Shown piece after piece: positions 8,892 through 17,353 of a stretch of 64,000 nt of DNA. The number at the start of each line of letters is the position of its first letter. Position 1 is the stretch's first letter. The position numbers were made by a program, and so were the translations under genes. The notes beneath the pieces were generated by a model. It had not been told where the DNA came from. It saw only the letters and a program-made list of their open reading frames with translations, and did not search any database. Origin of the DNA: Lysobacteraceae bacterium NML08-0793 (lineage in GTDB: Bacteria; Pseudomonadota; Gammaproteobacteria; Xanthomonadales; Xanthomonadaceae). The stretch covers positions 62,001 to 126,000 of the forward strand of contig NWQR01000003.1 of the NCBI GenBank assembly GCA_002798275.1, written 5' to 3'.

Positions 8892-9341
8892 ATGCCTGTC
8901 CCCCGCTCCACTGCAATGCGTTCTGGTCGGCAAACGGGCTTTACCCTGCTTGAAGCGATTGTGGCACTGGTCATCATGGCCACGACATTGCTGGCGCTGT
9001 ATGCCTGGCTTGGCAGCAATACAATCGCGGCGGGTCGGGCACAAGCCGTTCATAGCGGCTTGATTGATGCCAGAACGGCACTGGAAGTCCTTGAAGGCAT
9101 CAACCCGATGCAGGAAGAAGAAGGCAGCCGCGATGTCGGCGAGATGACGATACGCTGGCGAGCAGAGCCGATCACCGACCGCCGCACCGGCATCACTCAG
9201 TCAAACTCGGCTGCGCCTTTTGACTTCACCCTGTATCAACTGCATGTGGAAACCCTACGGGCAGGGCAAGTTACCCATGCGTTCAGTCTGCGCAAGGCCG
9301 GCTGGATTGCCACCATGACGCTCTCGGAAGAAGACTTGTAA
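8892..9341 (+). CDS. gspI: type II secretion minor pseudopilin GspI
   Basis: 149 residues. Prepilin leader with cleavage at TG/FTLLEAIVALVIM, hydrophobic helix, then a domain with the GspI-like pattern of a short helix followed by strands (DARTALEVLEG, FTLYQLHVET). GspI forms the pseudopilus tip complex with GspJ, K and H. It ends with TAATG, so its stop overlaps the gspJ start by one base, indicating coupled translation. Confidence 0.9.
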   Translation: MPVPRSTAMRSGRQTGFTLLEAIVALVIMATTLLALYAWLGSNTIAAGRAQAVHSGLIDARTALEVLEGINPMQEEEGSRDVGEMTIRWRAEPITDRRTGITQSNSAAPFDFTLYQLHVETLRAGQVTHAFSLRKAGWIATMTLSEEDL

Positions 9342-9943
9342 TGCGTTACGCAAGCGCACGCGGCTTTACCCTGATGGAAATGATCGTCGTGATGATGATC
9401 TCCGGCATGGCAGTGATGCTGGGCTTTCAGTCGCTGATGCAATGGCAGCAGGCCGAGGCCACTTTTGCACGCATTGGCAACGAGACGGAAATCAATACCT
9501 TGACTGCGGCCTGGTGGCGCAGCTCGATGCGTGGCCTGATGCCAGTGGAAAAAACACCTTTTGCCGGCAACTCCAGCAATCTCTCAGGATTCACCATCAA
9601 CCCGATTTTTTCGACCTCCGGTGCCATGACCCCAATCCGCTGGCAGGTACTAGAAAGCGCCGATGGCGGCGATATTCAACTTGTGCTGGAAGAAAATGGC
9701 CGCACTCAAACGCTGCCAATTCCCGAAGGCGCCAGCGCGCAATTTGCCTATATGGACAAAGATGGCGGCATCCACCCGCAGTGGCCACCCGAAGTCCTTG
9801 GCGAAGCCCCGACCCAGCTCCCCCAAGCTATCCGGCTCAACATCGACTATGCCAATGGCGAAAGCCGCAGCTGGGCAGCCCATGTGGTCGGCCCGCTCAA
9901 CCCTTACTACCGGGCGTTCTCCGTCGAGGATGACTTCGAGTGA
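9341..9943 (+). CDS. gspJ: type II secretion minor pseudopilin GspJ
   Basis: 200 residues. Cleavage site RG/FTLMEMIVVMMI with Glu at +5, then a larger globular domain as expected for GspJ. It begins in the gspI stop codon and ends overlapping the gspK start. Member of the tip complex of the pseudopilus in the periplasm. The sequence beyond the helix is divergent; the assignment rests on leader, length and gene order. Confidence 0.9.
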   Translation: MRYASARGFTLMEMIVVMMISGMAVMLGFQSLMQWQQAEATFARIGNETEINTLTAAWWRSSMRGLMPVEKTPFAGNSSNLSGFTINPIFSTSGAMTPIRWQVLESADGGDIQLVLEENGRTQTLPIPEGASAQFAYMDKDGGIHPQWPPEVLGEAPTQLPQAIRLNIDYANGESRSWAAHVVGPLNPYYRAFSVEDDFE

Positions 9944-11016
9944 AAATGCGGCCAGCCCCTCCAGCACGGCACCAGCAGCGCGGATTCGTGCTGATTATCG
10001 TCCTACTGACACTGGTGGTTCTGACATTGCTTGCCGGCAGCGCCGCACTAACCACCCAAGCGGCAATTGAACGCGCACAGGAGGAGCTGGATATTTTCGA
10101 AGGCGAGCTGGACATGCTCTCCACCCGCGACACTTTGTTGTTCATGCTGTCCACCCAGCCGCGCAATGCTGCCGGCCTCAGTACCGAGCGCTATATCACC
10201 CCGCCACAGTTTTCCGATGAAGAAAATATCGAACTGTTCGGCAGCGCCATCACCGGCAATGAAATCCGGCTGGATCGCCGCGCCTATATTGGCATTGGCC
10301 AAGCTGCCTTTGCCCTGCAAGATGACCGCGGCTTGCTGAATCCGAATTGGGGCGACCCCTTCATGATTCACAATATGTTGAAAATGCTGGGAGTCACGGT
10401 AGAGCGCTATCAGCAATATCTGGATACGCTGGAGGATTATCAGGACGAGGATGACCTTCGCCTCTTAAATGGCGCCGAGCAGGAACAATATCAGGCCGTC
10501 GGTTTGCCCGGCCCCAGCAATCAGCCGCTGGCAACACCTCTTGAACTGCGACAAATCCTGCAATGGAACGATCTGCTTGCCCCCGTGAGCGATGAACATC
10601 TGCTGCAAATCATGACCATTGCCCGCACCCCCCAGCTCAATCTCAATACCGCGCCAATAGAAGTCCTGCGGCTATTACCCGGCATGGATGTAGAAAGCGC
10701 AAGCCGGATGGTGCAGATGCGTGATGAAGTACCTTTCGTGTCCGTCCACAGCGTACAGACCCAATTCCCCCTCAGTACACTCCCCGAGGATGCCCTGACC
10801 CTCTTCCCAAACCCATCGGGAAATCTTATTCTATGGAATCGTCATGGAGGCGGAAGACGGCTGATCCACTGGACACTTTCGTCACTTCCCAACGGCCTTC
10901 CGCCTTGGCGGATCGACTACGAGATCGAGCTTCCACACAATGAAGAATCAGGCCAGTCTCTGGACAAGTCGCCTACGTCGGAACTTTTCCCCCAAGAGAA
11001 TACGGGCAGGCGCTGA
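9940..11016 (+). CDS. gspK: type II secretion minor pseudopilin GspK
   Basis: 358 residues from GTG 9940 (ATG 9946 is also possible). The leader RG/FVLIIVLLTLVVLTLLAG lacks the Glu at +5, the known distinguishing feature of GspK, and the protein is much larger than other pseudopilins. It contains two helix-hairpin-helix/SAM-like stretches (DDRGLLNPNW; LNLNTAPIEVLRLLPGMD). GspK caps the pseudopilus. It overlaps both neighbours (gspJ by 4 bases, gspL by 77). Confidence 0.93.
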   Translation: MKMRPAPPARHQQRGFVLIIVLLTLVVLTLLAGSAALTTQAAIERAQEELDIFEGELDMLSTRDTLLFMLSTQPRNAAGLSTERYITPPQFSDEENIELFGSAITGNEIRLDRRAYIGIGQAAFALQDDRGLLNPNWGDPFMIHNMLKMLGVTVERYQQYLDTLEDYQDEDDLRLLNGAEQEQYQAVGLPGPSNQPLATPLELRQILQWNDLLAPVSDEHLLQIMTIARTPQLNLNTAPIEVLRLLPGMDVESASRMVQMRDEVPFVSVHSVQTQFPLSTLPEDALTLFPNPSGNLILWNRHGGGRRLIHWTLSSLPNGLPPWRIDYEIELPHNEESGQSLDKSPTSELFPQENTGRR

Positions 11017-12061
11017 AGGAACCACTTCTTTGCCGGGCGGCTCAGGTCGCCGCCTGCTGGTTGTAGTAGGACGCGAGCTTTGCCTGTTTTCAAGCATTGA
11101 TGCTTCCCGCATCCCGGCCAAACAACGGCGCGAATTCATCGAACTTGCCGTACGCCGCGCCTCGCCATTTCCCGACCCTGAATATGATTTGACTTGGTTT
11201 GGCGCGCACGCAGCAATCTGGTACTGGCCGCGCAGCCGGGTCACCGCACTATTGGGCAACGACTTTCAACCCGACTCGCCAATGCTGGCGGAGTCAGGCT
11301 TTGTCCCCCCATCGACCGACACCAATGGCGCCGAATTACTGCGCCTGGAACAGGGCTACAACGGCAGGATCTGGGATCAGCAGCATCTGCTGGCAGACCG
11401 CTGGTGGCCCGATATTCCAAGCCAAGCCGAATGGACGATTTTCTTGCGCAGCGCAGGTCAGCCGGCCAGTGATCTGCCCGAGGTTTCAGAGACGCAATAT
11501 CAGACGCAATCTTGGTTCCAACGTACCGGCGCCCGTCGCACCGGGCTTATCGGCGCTTCTGGCTGGCTGAAGCCCGCAGCCATTGCCTTGGCTTCGATTG
11601 GCTGCCTATTGGTCGGGCTTGAGCTCGGCTCCGGCTTGCGCGGCGTAACCGACTTGCGCACTGCCGAGCAGACACGCAGCCAACTGGGCACACAGGTCGA
11701 TGCCGTTTTTGCTGCACGCTCCGAAGCCGAGGCCAATGCCGCCGAACTAATCGAGTTGCTGCAACTGCGCCCAATCCAGACACAAAGTGCATTGCTGGCC
11801 GAAGTCAGAAACGTCATGCCAACCACCAACTGGCAGATCAACAACTGGGCACAGCCCGAGCCCGGGAAGCTTGAAGTCGCTTTCATCATGCCCGATGCTG
11901 CCCCTGATGCCTTGGTCAGCGCTTGGGAGGCTTCGCCAATGTTCGACTCGGTCAGCGCCAATATCGACAGCAACTCCGCCCAACGCATTGTTATCCGTGC
12001 CAAGGTCATGCCCTCGCTTCCGGCACTGCAACAAGATGCGCCCGCTGAGGTCACGCCATGA
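10940..12061 (+). CDS. gspL: type II secretion protein GspL
   Basis: 373 residues. A cytoplasmic N-terminal domain of about 205 residues, one transmembrane helix (about 208-228, WLKPAAIALASIGCLLVGLEL) and a periplasmic ferredoxin-like region match GspL, which recruits GspE to the membrane and pairs with GspM. The 77-base overlap with gspK is long for this locus; a later start is possible, but no better ribosome site was seen. The N-terminal domain is divergent, as is usual for Xanthomonas-type XpsL. Confidence 0.88.
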   Translation: MKNQASLWTSRLRRNFSPKRIRAGAEGTTSLPGGSGRRLLVVVGRELCLFSSIDASRIPAKQRREFIELAVRRASPFPDPEYDLTWFGAHAAIWYWPRSRVTALLGNDFQPDSPMLAESGFVPPSTDTNGAELLRLEQGYNGRIWDQQHLLADRWWPDIPSQAEWTIFLRSAGQPASDLPEVSETQYQTQSWFQRTGARRTGLIGASGWLKPAAIALASIGCLLVGLELGSGLRGVTDLRTAEQTRSQLGTQVDAVFAARSEAEANAAELIELLQLRPIQTQSALLAEVRNVMPTTNWQINNWAQPEPGKLEVAFIMPDAAPDALVSAWEASPMFDSVSANIDSNSAQRIVIRAKVMPSLPALQQDAPAEVTP

Positions 12062-12645
12062 AATCAATGGAAAGCCTGCGCCAGCAACTTGGCAGTAACC
12101 CGCGCCTGCAAATCGGCTTGCTGCTGGCCATGGTGCTGGTATTCGCCATTGCCATACAGGCACTGGATGGCTGGCGAAAAACCCATCAACAGCGTGCCAT
12201 TCAAAGCGAGCTTGCGCTGCGCAAGGCACGACAAATGCAAAAGCAGGATATCTGGAAAAATCGCAGCCAAGAAACCGCCAGCGCCAAAGCCGCCATGCTG
12301 GAGGAGATTCCGACCGTTGCCACCCCCGGCATGGCTCAGGCACAAATGCAAACTTGGCTACAGGGGCTGAGTAAAAGTCTTGAAACAGACAAGGATGCGA
12401 GAATCTCCGTTTCTGCGCCGATTGAAATGGAGGCACATCCGGGCATTTACCGGATACGTGCCACAGTTACCATGTCCTCGCACCCGGCGCTCGTCTTTGC
12501 CTTCATGGACATGGTGGAATCCGCCCCCCACTTGGCCATGGTGGAAACTTCACAAATAACCAGCACTGCCTCCAACCTCGGTGCAACGATCAATATCATC
12601 GCTTACTATCGCAGCAGCGAAACCGATGCGGGCAGCACGCCGTGA
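12058..12645 (+). CDS. gspM: type II secretion protein GspM
   Basis: 195 residues. Short cytoplasmic N-terminus, one membrane helix (about 19-35), a coiled-coil stretch (about 40-75) and a periplasmic ferredoxin-like domain fit GspM. It starts inside the gspL stop (ATGA overlap) and ends overlapping the next gene. It stabilises GspL in the inner-membrane platform. Confidence 0.88.
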   Translation: MKSMESLRQQLGSNPRLQIGLLLAMVLVFAIAIQALDGWRKTHQQRAIQSELALRKARQMQKQDIWKNRSQETASAKAAMLEEIPTVATPGMAQAQMQTWLQGLSKSLETDKDARISVSAPIEMEAHPGIYRIRATVTMSSHPALVFAFMDMVESAPHLAMVETSQITSTASNLGATINIIAYYRSSETDAGSTP

Positions 12646-13148
12646 AATACCTCAAACACTGGGCCATCTGGCCAACCTTGGCCTTGCTCGCCGGTCTGAT
12701 TGCCGGGTGGGCACTGCCACCACCGCCACTCCCCAAGGCTGAACCCGAAGCGGATGGCTGGGTGTTTGGAGAAACCTTGAACCTTGCGCGCAACAGCAAC
12801 GCAGGCAAGGAGGCTGCCGCCGGAAACATCTGGCTGGGACAGCCCGATCCGAGCAGCGCTGCCAATGGCCCCAAGCCCTGGCGTCTGGCCGGCATTGCCA
12901 GTGGCCCGGTCGCATTGGTTGAACTCACCGAATCCAGCACTGTCGAACGCATCCATCTTGGCGAAAAACTTCCTGATGGCGCCACCCTCGTGGCGGTGGG
13001 CAGCCACCATATCGAGGTCGAGGACAAGCAATGCCGGATGACTTATATGATGCTTGCCAAAGACCCCACGCGCAAAGTTGGTGAGGGCTGCCCGAAAGAA
13101 GAAGCGCCCTCCGACGAGCAGCCAAGCAGCAGCGAAACTACAAAATGA
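12642..13148 (+). CDS. gspN: GspN/GspC-like inner-membrane linker (XpsN type)
   Basis: 168 residues from GTG 12642. One N-terminal membrane helix (WAIWPTLALLAGLIAGWAL), a proline-rich linker, and a small domain with KPWRLAGIASGPVALVELTESS..IHLGEKLPDGATLVAV that resembles the homology region of GspC. No PDZ domain follows; the tail is acidic and Ser-rich. In Xanthomonas the equivalent position holds xpsN, whose product joins XpsL and XpsM and contacts the secretin; the same role is inferred here. Overlaps gspM and gspD by four bases each. Confidence 0.8.
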   Translation: MKYLKHWAIWPTLALLAGLIAGWALPPPPLPKAEPEADGWVFGETLNLARNSNAGKEAAAGNIWLGQPDPSSAANGPKPWRLAGIASGPVALVELTESSTVERIHLGEKLPDGATLVAVGSHHIEVEDKQCRMTYMMLAKDPTRKVGEGCPKEEAPSDEQPSSSETTK

Positions 13149-15358
13149 GCTATTTCTCCATGTCAAAATCAGGCCGCCTCAACGCCACCACGCTCTCGAT
13201 GAGCCTGGCGCTTGCACTTGGCTGGAACACCGCCAGTGCCCAGCAAGCGACCGCCCCCCAGCAGGCCCCCGAAAGCAATCCTGCCACTGCACTGGGCGCG
13301 GGAAGATCGGCGCTGTCCGAACATGAAACACCCAAAGCTGCAAGTGCGCCACCGGCAGTCGCCGGGCTTGAAGAAAAAGACGATATCCCGCCGCTGGCAC
13401 GATCGGGCGCGCTGGCCATCAATGTTGACAGTATTCCGATCAGCGTCTTTGCCAATGAAGTGTTCGGCAATCTTCTGGGGCTGACGGTCAAAATCGACCC
13501 GCAGGTAGTCGATCTCAAGGAGCTGGTCACACTCAATACCTCTGAGCGCCTTCCGCCCCAGGAACTGTATGTGGTCGCTCGTCAGGTATTGGCTGATTAC
13601 GGCATCGCAGTACGCCGCGAAGGTGGCGTTATCCGCGTGATGGTTTCCCCTACCGGCTCTTCCGCCCTGCCGCCTCTGGTGATTAGCGGCCGTGCGCTGC
13701 CGGATACGCCCATCTCCCATCGCCCCGTGTTTCAGCTGATGGATTTGAAAGCCGCCCGCTCGGCGGACATGCGCCGCTGGTTGACTACCATTTTCGGAGA
13801 GGAGCTGGAAGTCAATGACGATGCCACGCGCAACTCGCTGTTGATCCGGGGCAAGCCCGAATCCATCCGCCAGGCGATGTCGGTAATCCAAGTATTTGAT
13901 CGCCCCAACATGAATGGGCGCATCAGCATCCGAATAGATCCCGCCTTTGTCGCTGCAGACCAACTGGCACAACAGCTGCACGATGCCCTGACCATTCAGG
14001 GCTACAGCGTCAGCCGCAGCCCCGGCACCACTGCCAGCATCACGCTGCTGCCGATTCAGGCCACCAATACCATTTTGCTGTTCGCTACCAACCAGGAAGC
14101 ACTGGACTATGCGGTGCAATGGGCAAAAGAGCTTGACCGCCCCTCACCAACCGCCGGTGACAGATCACTGTTCTATTACCAAGTTCGCAATACCCGGGCT
14201 TCCGATATTCTCGCCATTCTCGGCACGTACAATATGCAGTCCTCGGGACAGGTGCTTGCCAATATCAACAATACCAACACCAATACCGCGAGCAGCAGCA
14301 ACACCGGCGCCGGTGCAGCTACCGGCACATCGCAGCCATCTGCCAGCAACACGCTTAGTTCAGCCGGAACCCCAAGACAAAGCAACGGACTGATGCTCGA
14401 TGAGCCACGCAATGCGCTGATTTTCCAGGGTACACCTGCCGAATGGGAGCGCATGCAGCATTTGATCAAGCAAATTGACCGCGCGCCTCGCCAAGTATTG
14501 ATTGAAGTCACGATCGCCGAAGTTACCTTGGACAATGAAATGTCCATCGGGGTGAGCTGGTTTGCCAAGAACGGATTCCGCCGTTTTGATGGCCGGTTAA
14601 GCTCCGGCTCGTCCTCATCCAGCAGCGGCAATGGTTTGACCTATCTGCTGGATATTGCCGGACAAAATCGCATGGCATTGAATGCCTTTGCCAACGACAA
14701 CCGGGTGACCGTGCGTTCCAGTCCGCGCCTGCTGGTCAAGAGCGGTACCGAGGCCAATATCGATATCGGTACCGAAGTGCCGACCATCACCATGCAAACC
14801 ACCTCCAACCAGACTAGCAACGGCAATACTAATCTGCTGCAAGCGATCCAATACCGCAAAACCGGCATCATCACCAATATCAAACCCACGGTGCTGTCGA
14901 ATAACCGCGTGGATCTGGAAATCTCCCAGGAAGTCAGCGAGGTTACCGATACCGGCACCACCATTGGCGGCTCACCGTCGATTTTCAACCGTGCACTGAA
15001 AACCTCCTTGAGCCTGAACGATGGCGGCTCGATCGTGATTGCCGGACTGATTTCCGAACGTCATACCCGTGGCAGTCTCGGGGTGCCGCTGGTGAAGGAC
15101 ATCCCGATCATTGGCAATTTGTTCAAAACCAATTCGAAGAAACGTGCTCGTACCGAGCTGGTCATCATGATCGTGCCGTATATCGTGGAAACCGATGAGT
15201 CCATCGCCGCGATCAGTCAGGCCATTATCGACAGCTTCAATACGCTGGAAGTCCCGGCAGCCGCACCGCTGGCACCGCCACCACCGCTGCCAGGCCCCGT
15301 GCCCTCTCGCCCGGCTCCTCCCGTAACCAGCACGCCCCTTACCAACTCGACTCATTGA
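13145..15358 (+). CDS. gspD: type II secretion outer-membrane secretin GspD
   Basis: 737 residues with a signal peptide (..SMSLALALGWNTASA). After a proline/alanine-rich linker come an N0 domain (about 90-170), N1-N3 domains, with N3 carrying a long Asn/Thr/Ser/Gly insert (about 370-415), and the secretin core with VPTITMQTTS and GGSIVIAGLISERHTRG..GVPLVKDIPIIGNLFK. The C-terminus is a Pro-rich tail of about 30 residues. Forms the outer-membrane channel. Placement at the end of the cluster is the Xanthomonas arrangement. Confidence 0.96.
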   Translation: MSYFSMSKSGRLNATTLSMSLALALGWNTASAQQATAPQQAPESNPATALGAGRSALSEHETPKAASAPPAVAGLEEKDDIPPLARSGALAINVDSIPISVFANEVFGNLLGLTVKIDPQVVDLKELVTLNTSERLPPQELYVVARQVLADYGIAVRREGGVIRVMVSPTGSSALPPLVISGRALPDTPISHRPVFQLMDLKAARSADMRRWLTTIFGEELEVNDDATRNSLLIRGKPESIRQAMSVIQVFDRPNMNGRISIRIDPAFVAADQLAQQLHDALTIQGYSVSRSPGTTASITLLPIQATNTILLFATNQEALDYAVQWAKELDRPSPTAGDRSLFYYQVRNTRASDILAILGTYNMQSSGQVLANINNTNTNTASSSNTGAGAATGTSQPSASNTLSSAGTPRQSNGLMLDEPRNALIFQGTPAEWERMQHLIKQIDRAPRQVLIEVTIAEVTLDNEMSIGVSWFAKNGFRRFDGRLSSGSSSSSSGNGLTYLLDIAGQNRMALNAFANDNRVTVRSSPRLLVKSGTEANIDIGTEVPTITMQTTSNQTSNGNTNLLQAIQYRKTGIITNIKPTVLSNNRVDLEISQEVSEVTDTGTTIGGSPSIFNRALKTSLSLNDGGSIVIAGLISERHTRGSLGVPLVKDIPIIGNLFKTNSKKRARTELVIMIVPYIVETDESIAAISQAIIDSFNTLEVPAAAPLAPPPPLPGPVPSRPAPPVTSTPLTNSTH

Positions 15359-15368
15359 ACCTATTGCC

Positions 15369-15953
15369 ATGAATATTCGCTTGATTTCAGCTTGTTCCAT
15401 CTTGCTCACGGCCACGCTGTTCACTGGCTGTGCCCGTCAGGGCGAGACCGAAACGGCAGACGCCGATACCGACACCCCCACCGAGCAATCTGTTGCCGCC
15501 AGCGAGCCGCCCACTAGCCCTGCGCAAAGCGAAGAGGAGCTGAAAAGAAGCATGCCGGCGCCCAAAATCACGCCTGTCACCATCAATTTGACGCTCTCTC
15601 CAAAAGCCACGGAAGAAATCAAGCGCAGCGGTGAAACCATTCTGGTCGAGGTGATTTACGGTGGCGACCCAATGGCTTCGGCACAATCACAGACCAATGA
15701 ATTTGATCTGATCGAGCTTGGTCGCGTCAAAAAAGAACTGCAGGGCGCCGAAACCATCACGCTGTCCGAAGACGTGATCAACAAGGCGCAACTAGCCAAA
15801 ACCATCGGCCAACCACAGGTCATGATCAATGCCACCTCGGGCAAAAAGTCTTCGAATGCAAACCTTCTGAACTGCGACTTCTACTGGGAAACGCTCTCCA
15901 AGGCAGGACAAGCCCCAGTCAATATCGGCTGTAAATTGCTCTCGGAAGGCTGA
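15369..15953 (+). CDS. lipoprotein downstream of gspD (possible secretin-associated factor)
   Basis: 194 residues. N-terminus MNIRLISACSILLTATLFTGC is a lipoprotein signal with lipobox LFTGC. The mature part has an acidic, disordered stretch of about 60 residues followed by a compact domain with two cysteines near the end (LLNCDFYW, NIGCKLL). It starts 11 bases after gspD and is probably in the same operon. A pilotin or accessory role for the secretin is inferred from position only; it is not a recognised GspS or AspS sequence. Confidence 0.75.
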   Translation: MNIRLISACSILLTATLFTGCARQGETETADADTDTPTEQSVAASEPPTSPAQSEEELKRSMPAPKITPVTINLTLSPKATEEIKRSGETILVEVIYGGDPMASAQSQTNEFDLIELGRVKKELQGAETITLSEDVINKAQLAKTIGQPQVMINATSGKKSSNANLLNCDFYWETLSKAGQAPVNIGCKLLSEG

Positions 15954-15955
15954 TA

Positions 15956-15994
15956 CCCCCCCGCCCCCGCATACCTACCTATGCTGCGGGGGGG
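15956..15994 (+). terminator. GC-rich stem-loop ending the secretion operon
   Basis: CCCCCGCAT and the downstream ATGC-TGCGGGGG form a strong stem right after the lipoprotein stop. There is no T tract behind it, so it could be a transcription pause or 3'-end stabiliser and not a classic terminator. Confidence 0.4.
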
Positions 15995-16085
15995 CACGCC
16001 TCCGCTTCCAATCGCTACTGGCATGCCGGGCGGGCAGCCAGTATCGTTTACCCAGTTCATCCCCAAGCCTTGCAATGGAGTTGTT

Positions 16086-17237
16086 GTGGACATTACGCAT
16101 TTTTTGAAACTGATGGCCGAAAAACATGGCTCGGACATGTTTCTTTCGACCGGCGCACCGATTCATATCAAGGTGGAGGGACGGCTGTATCCACTTGGCA
16201 CCACCAGCCTGCCTTCGGGTCTTGTCGAGCGCATCGCCTATTCGCTGATGGACAAGGATCAGATTGAGGCATTCGAGCGCGACATGGAAATGAACATGGC
16301 CATCCTGATCCCGGATGCCGGTCGTTTCCGTGTCAACGTGTTCCGCCAGCGCGGTGAAGTCGGCATGGTCATCCGTACCATCCGTACCGAGATTCCCAGC
16401 ATTGAAGAGTTGCAATTACCGCCAGTGCTGCGCGACATCATCACCAAGCCGCGCGGTTTGGTGTTGGTGGTCGGCTCCACCGGCTCGGGCAAGTCCACCA
16501 CGCTCGCGTCGATGATCGACCACCGCAACAACAACATGACCGGGCATATCCTCACCATCGAGGATCCAATCGAGTTCCTGCATCGCCACAAGCGTTCGCT
16601 GGTGAATCAGCGTGAAGTCGGCATTGATACCCAAAGCTTCCACAATGCACTGAAAAACGCCATGCGCGAGGCGCCGGACGTGATCCTGATCGGCGAAATC
16701 CTCGATGCGACCACCATGGAGGCGGCCATCGCCTTCTCCGAAACCGGCCATCTATGTCTGGCCACGCTGCACTCCAACAATGCCGACCAGGCACTGGAGC
16801 GCATCCTGAACTTCTTCCCCGAGGCTGCGCACAAAAACGTGCTGATGAACCTGTCGCTGAACCTCAATGCGGTGATTTCCCAGCGTCTGGTGAAGGGCAA
16901 GGATGGCAAGCGTCTGCCGGCGGTGGAAGTGCTGATCAACACGCCGTTTGTGCGTGATTTGATGCGCCGTGGCGAAATACACAAAATCAAGCAGGCGATG
17001 GAAGAATCGCTGGCCGACCAGATGCAGACCTTCGACCAAGCGCTGTTCAATCTCTACAAGCAAGGCCGAATCGAAATGGAAGAAGCCTTGAACGCCGCCG
17101 ACTCACGCGACGGACTGGCGTTGAAGTTCCGCCTGTCCGAAGGCAGCCATGCCGAGCACGACCCGTATGCGGACGTATTCAATACCCAAATCCCCGGCAT
17201 TACCCAGGGCTTTGACGAAAAGACTTTCAACGGCTGA
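16086..17237 (+). CDS. pilU: type IV pilus retraction ATPase PilU
   Basis: 383 residues from GTG 16086, chosen because GGAG lies five bases upstream and the N-terminus (VDITHFLKLMAEKHGSDMFL) then aligns with PilT/PilU proteins. Walker A is GSTGSGKSTT, the Asp box is LTIEDPIEFLH, Walker B is DVILIGEI, and the His box is LATLHSNNA. The C-terminal IKQAMEESLADQMQTFDQALF fits PilU better than PilT. It drives pilus retraction at the cytoplasmic face, usually together with PilT, which is not in this window. It has its own terminator. Confidence 0.9.
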   Translation: MDITHFLKLMAEKHGSDMFLSTGAPIHIKVEGRLYPLGTTSLPSGLVERIAYSLMDKDQIEAFERDMEMNMAILIPDAGRFRVNVFRQRGEVGMVIRTIRTEIPSIEELQLPPVLRDIITKPRGLVLVVGSTGSGKSTTLASMIDHRNNNMTGHILTIEDPIEFLHRHKRSLVNQREVGIDTQSFHNALKNAMREAPDVILIGEILDATTMEAAIAFSETGHLCLATLHSNNADQALERILNFFPEAAHKNVLMNLSLNLNAVISQRLVKGKDGKRLPAVEVLINTPFVRDLMRRGEIHKIKQAMEESLADQMQTFDQALFNLYKQGRIEMEEALNAADSRDGLALKFRLSEGSHAEHDPYADVFNTQIPGITQGFDEKTFNG

Positions 17238-17266
17238 AAAATCACCCCACACCCAACGCTTCAACG

Positions 17267-17295
17267 CACCCCGGCTTTGGTCGGGGTGTGTTTTT
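17267..17295 (+). terminator. rho-independent terminator after pilU
   Basis: CACCCCG (17267-17273) pairs with CGGGGTG (17282-17288), followed by TGTTTTT. It lies 30 bases after the pilU stop and in front of the convergent uvrD end. Confidence 0.85.
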
Positions 17296-17353
17296 ATGGA
17301 GGCTTGACGCCAGCCGAAGTACCGCAAGCCGAGCAGCGCAGCCAGCGGCGCTT

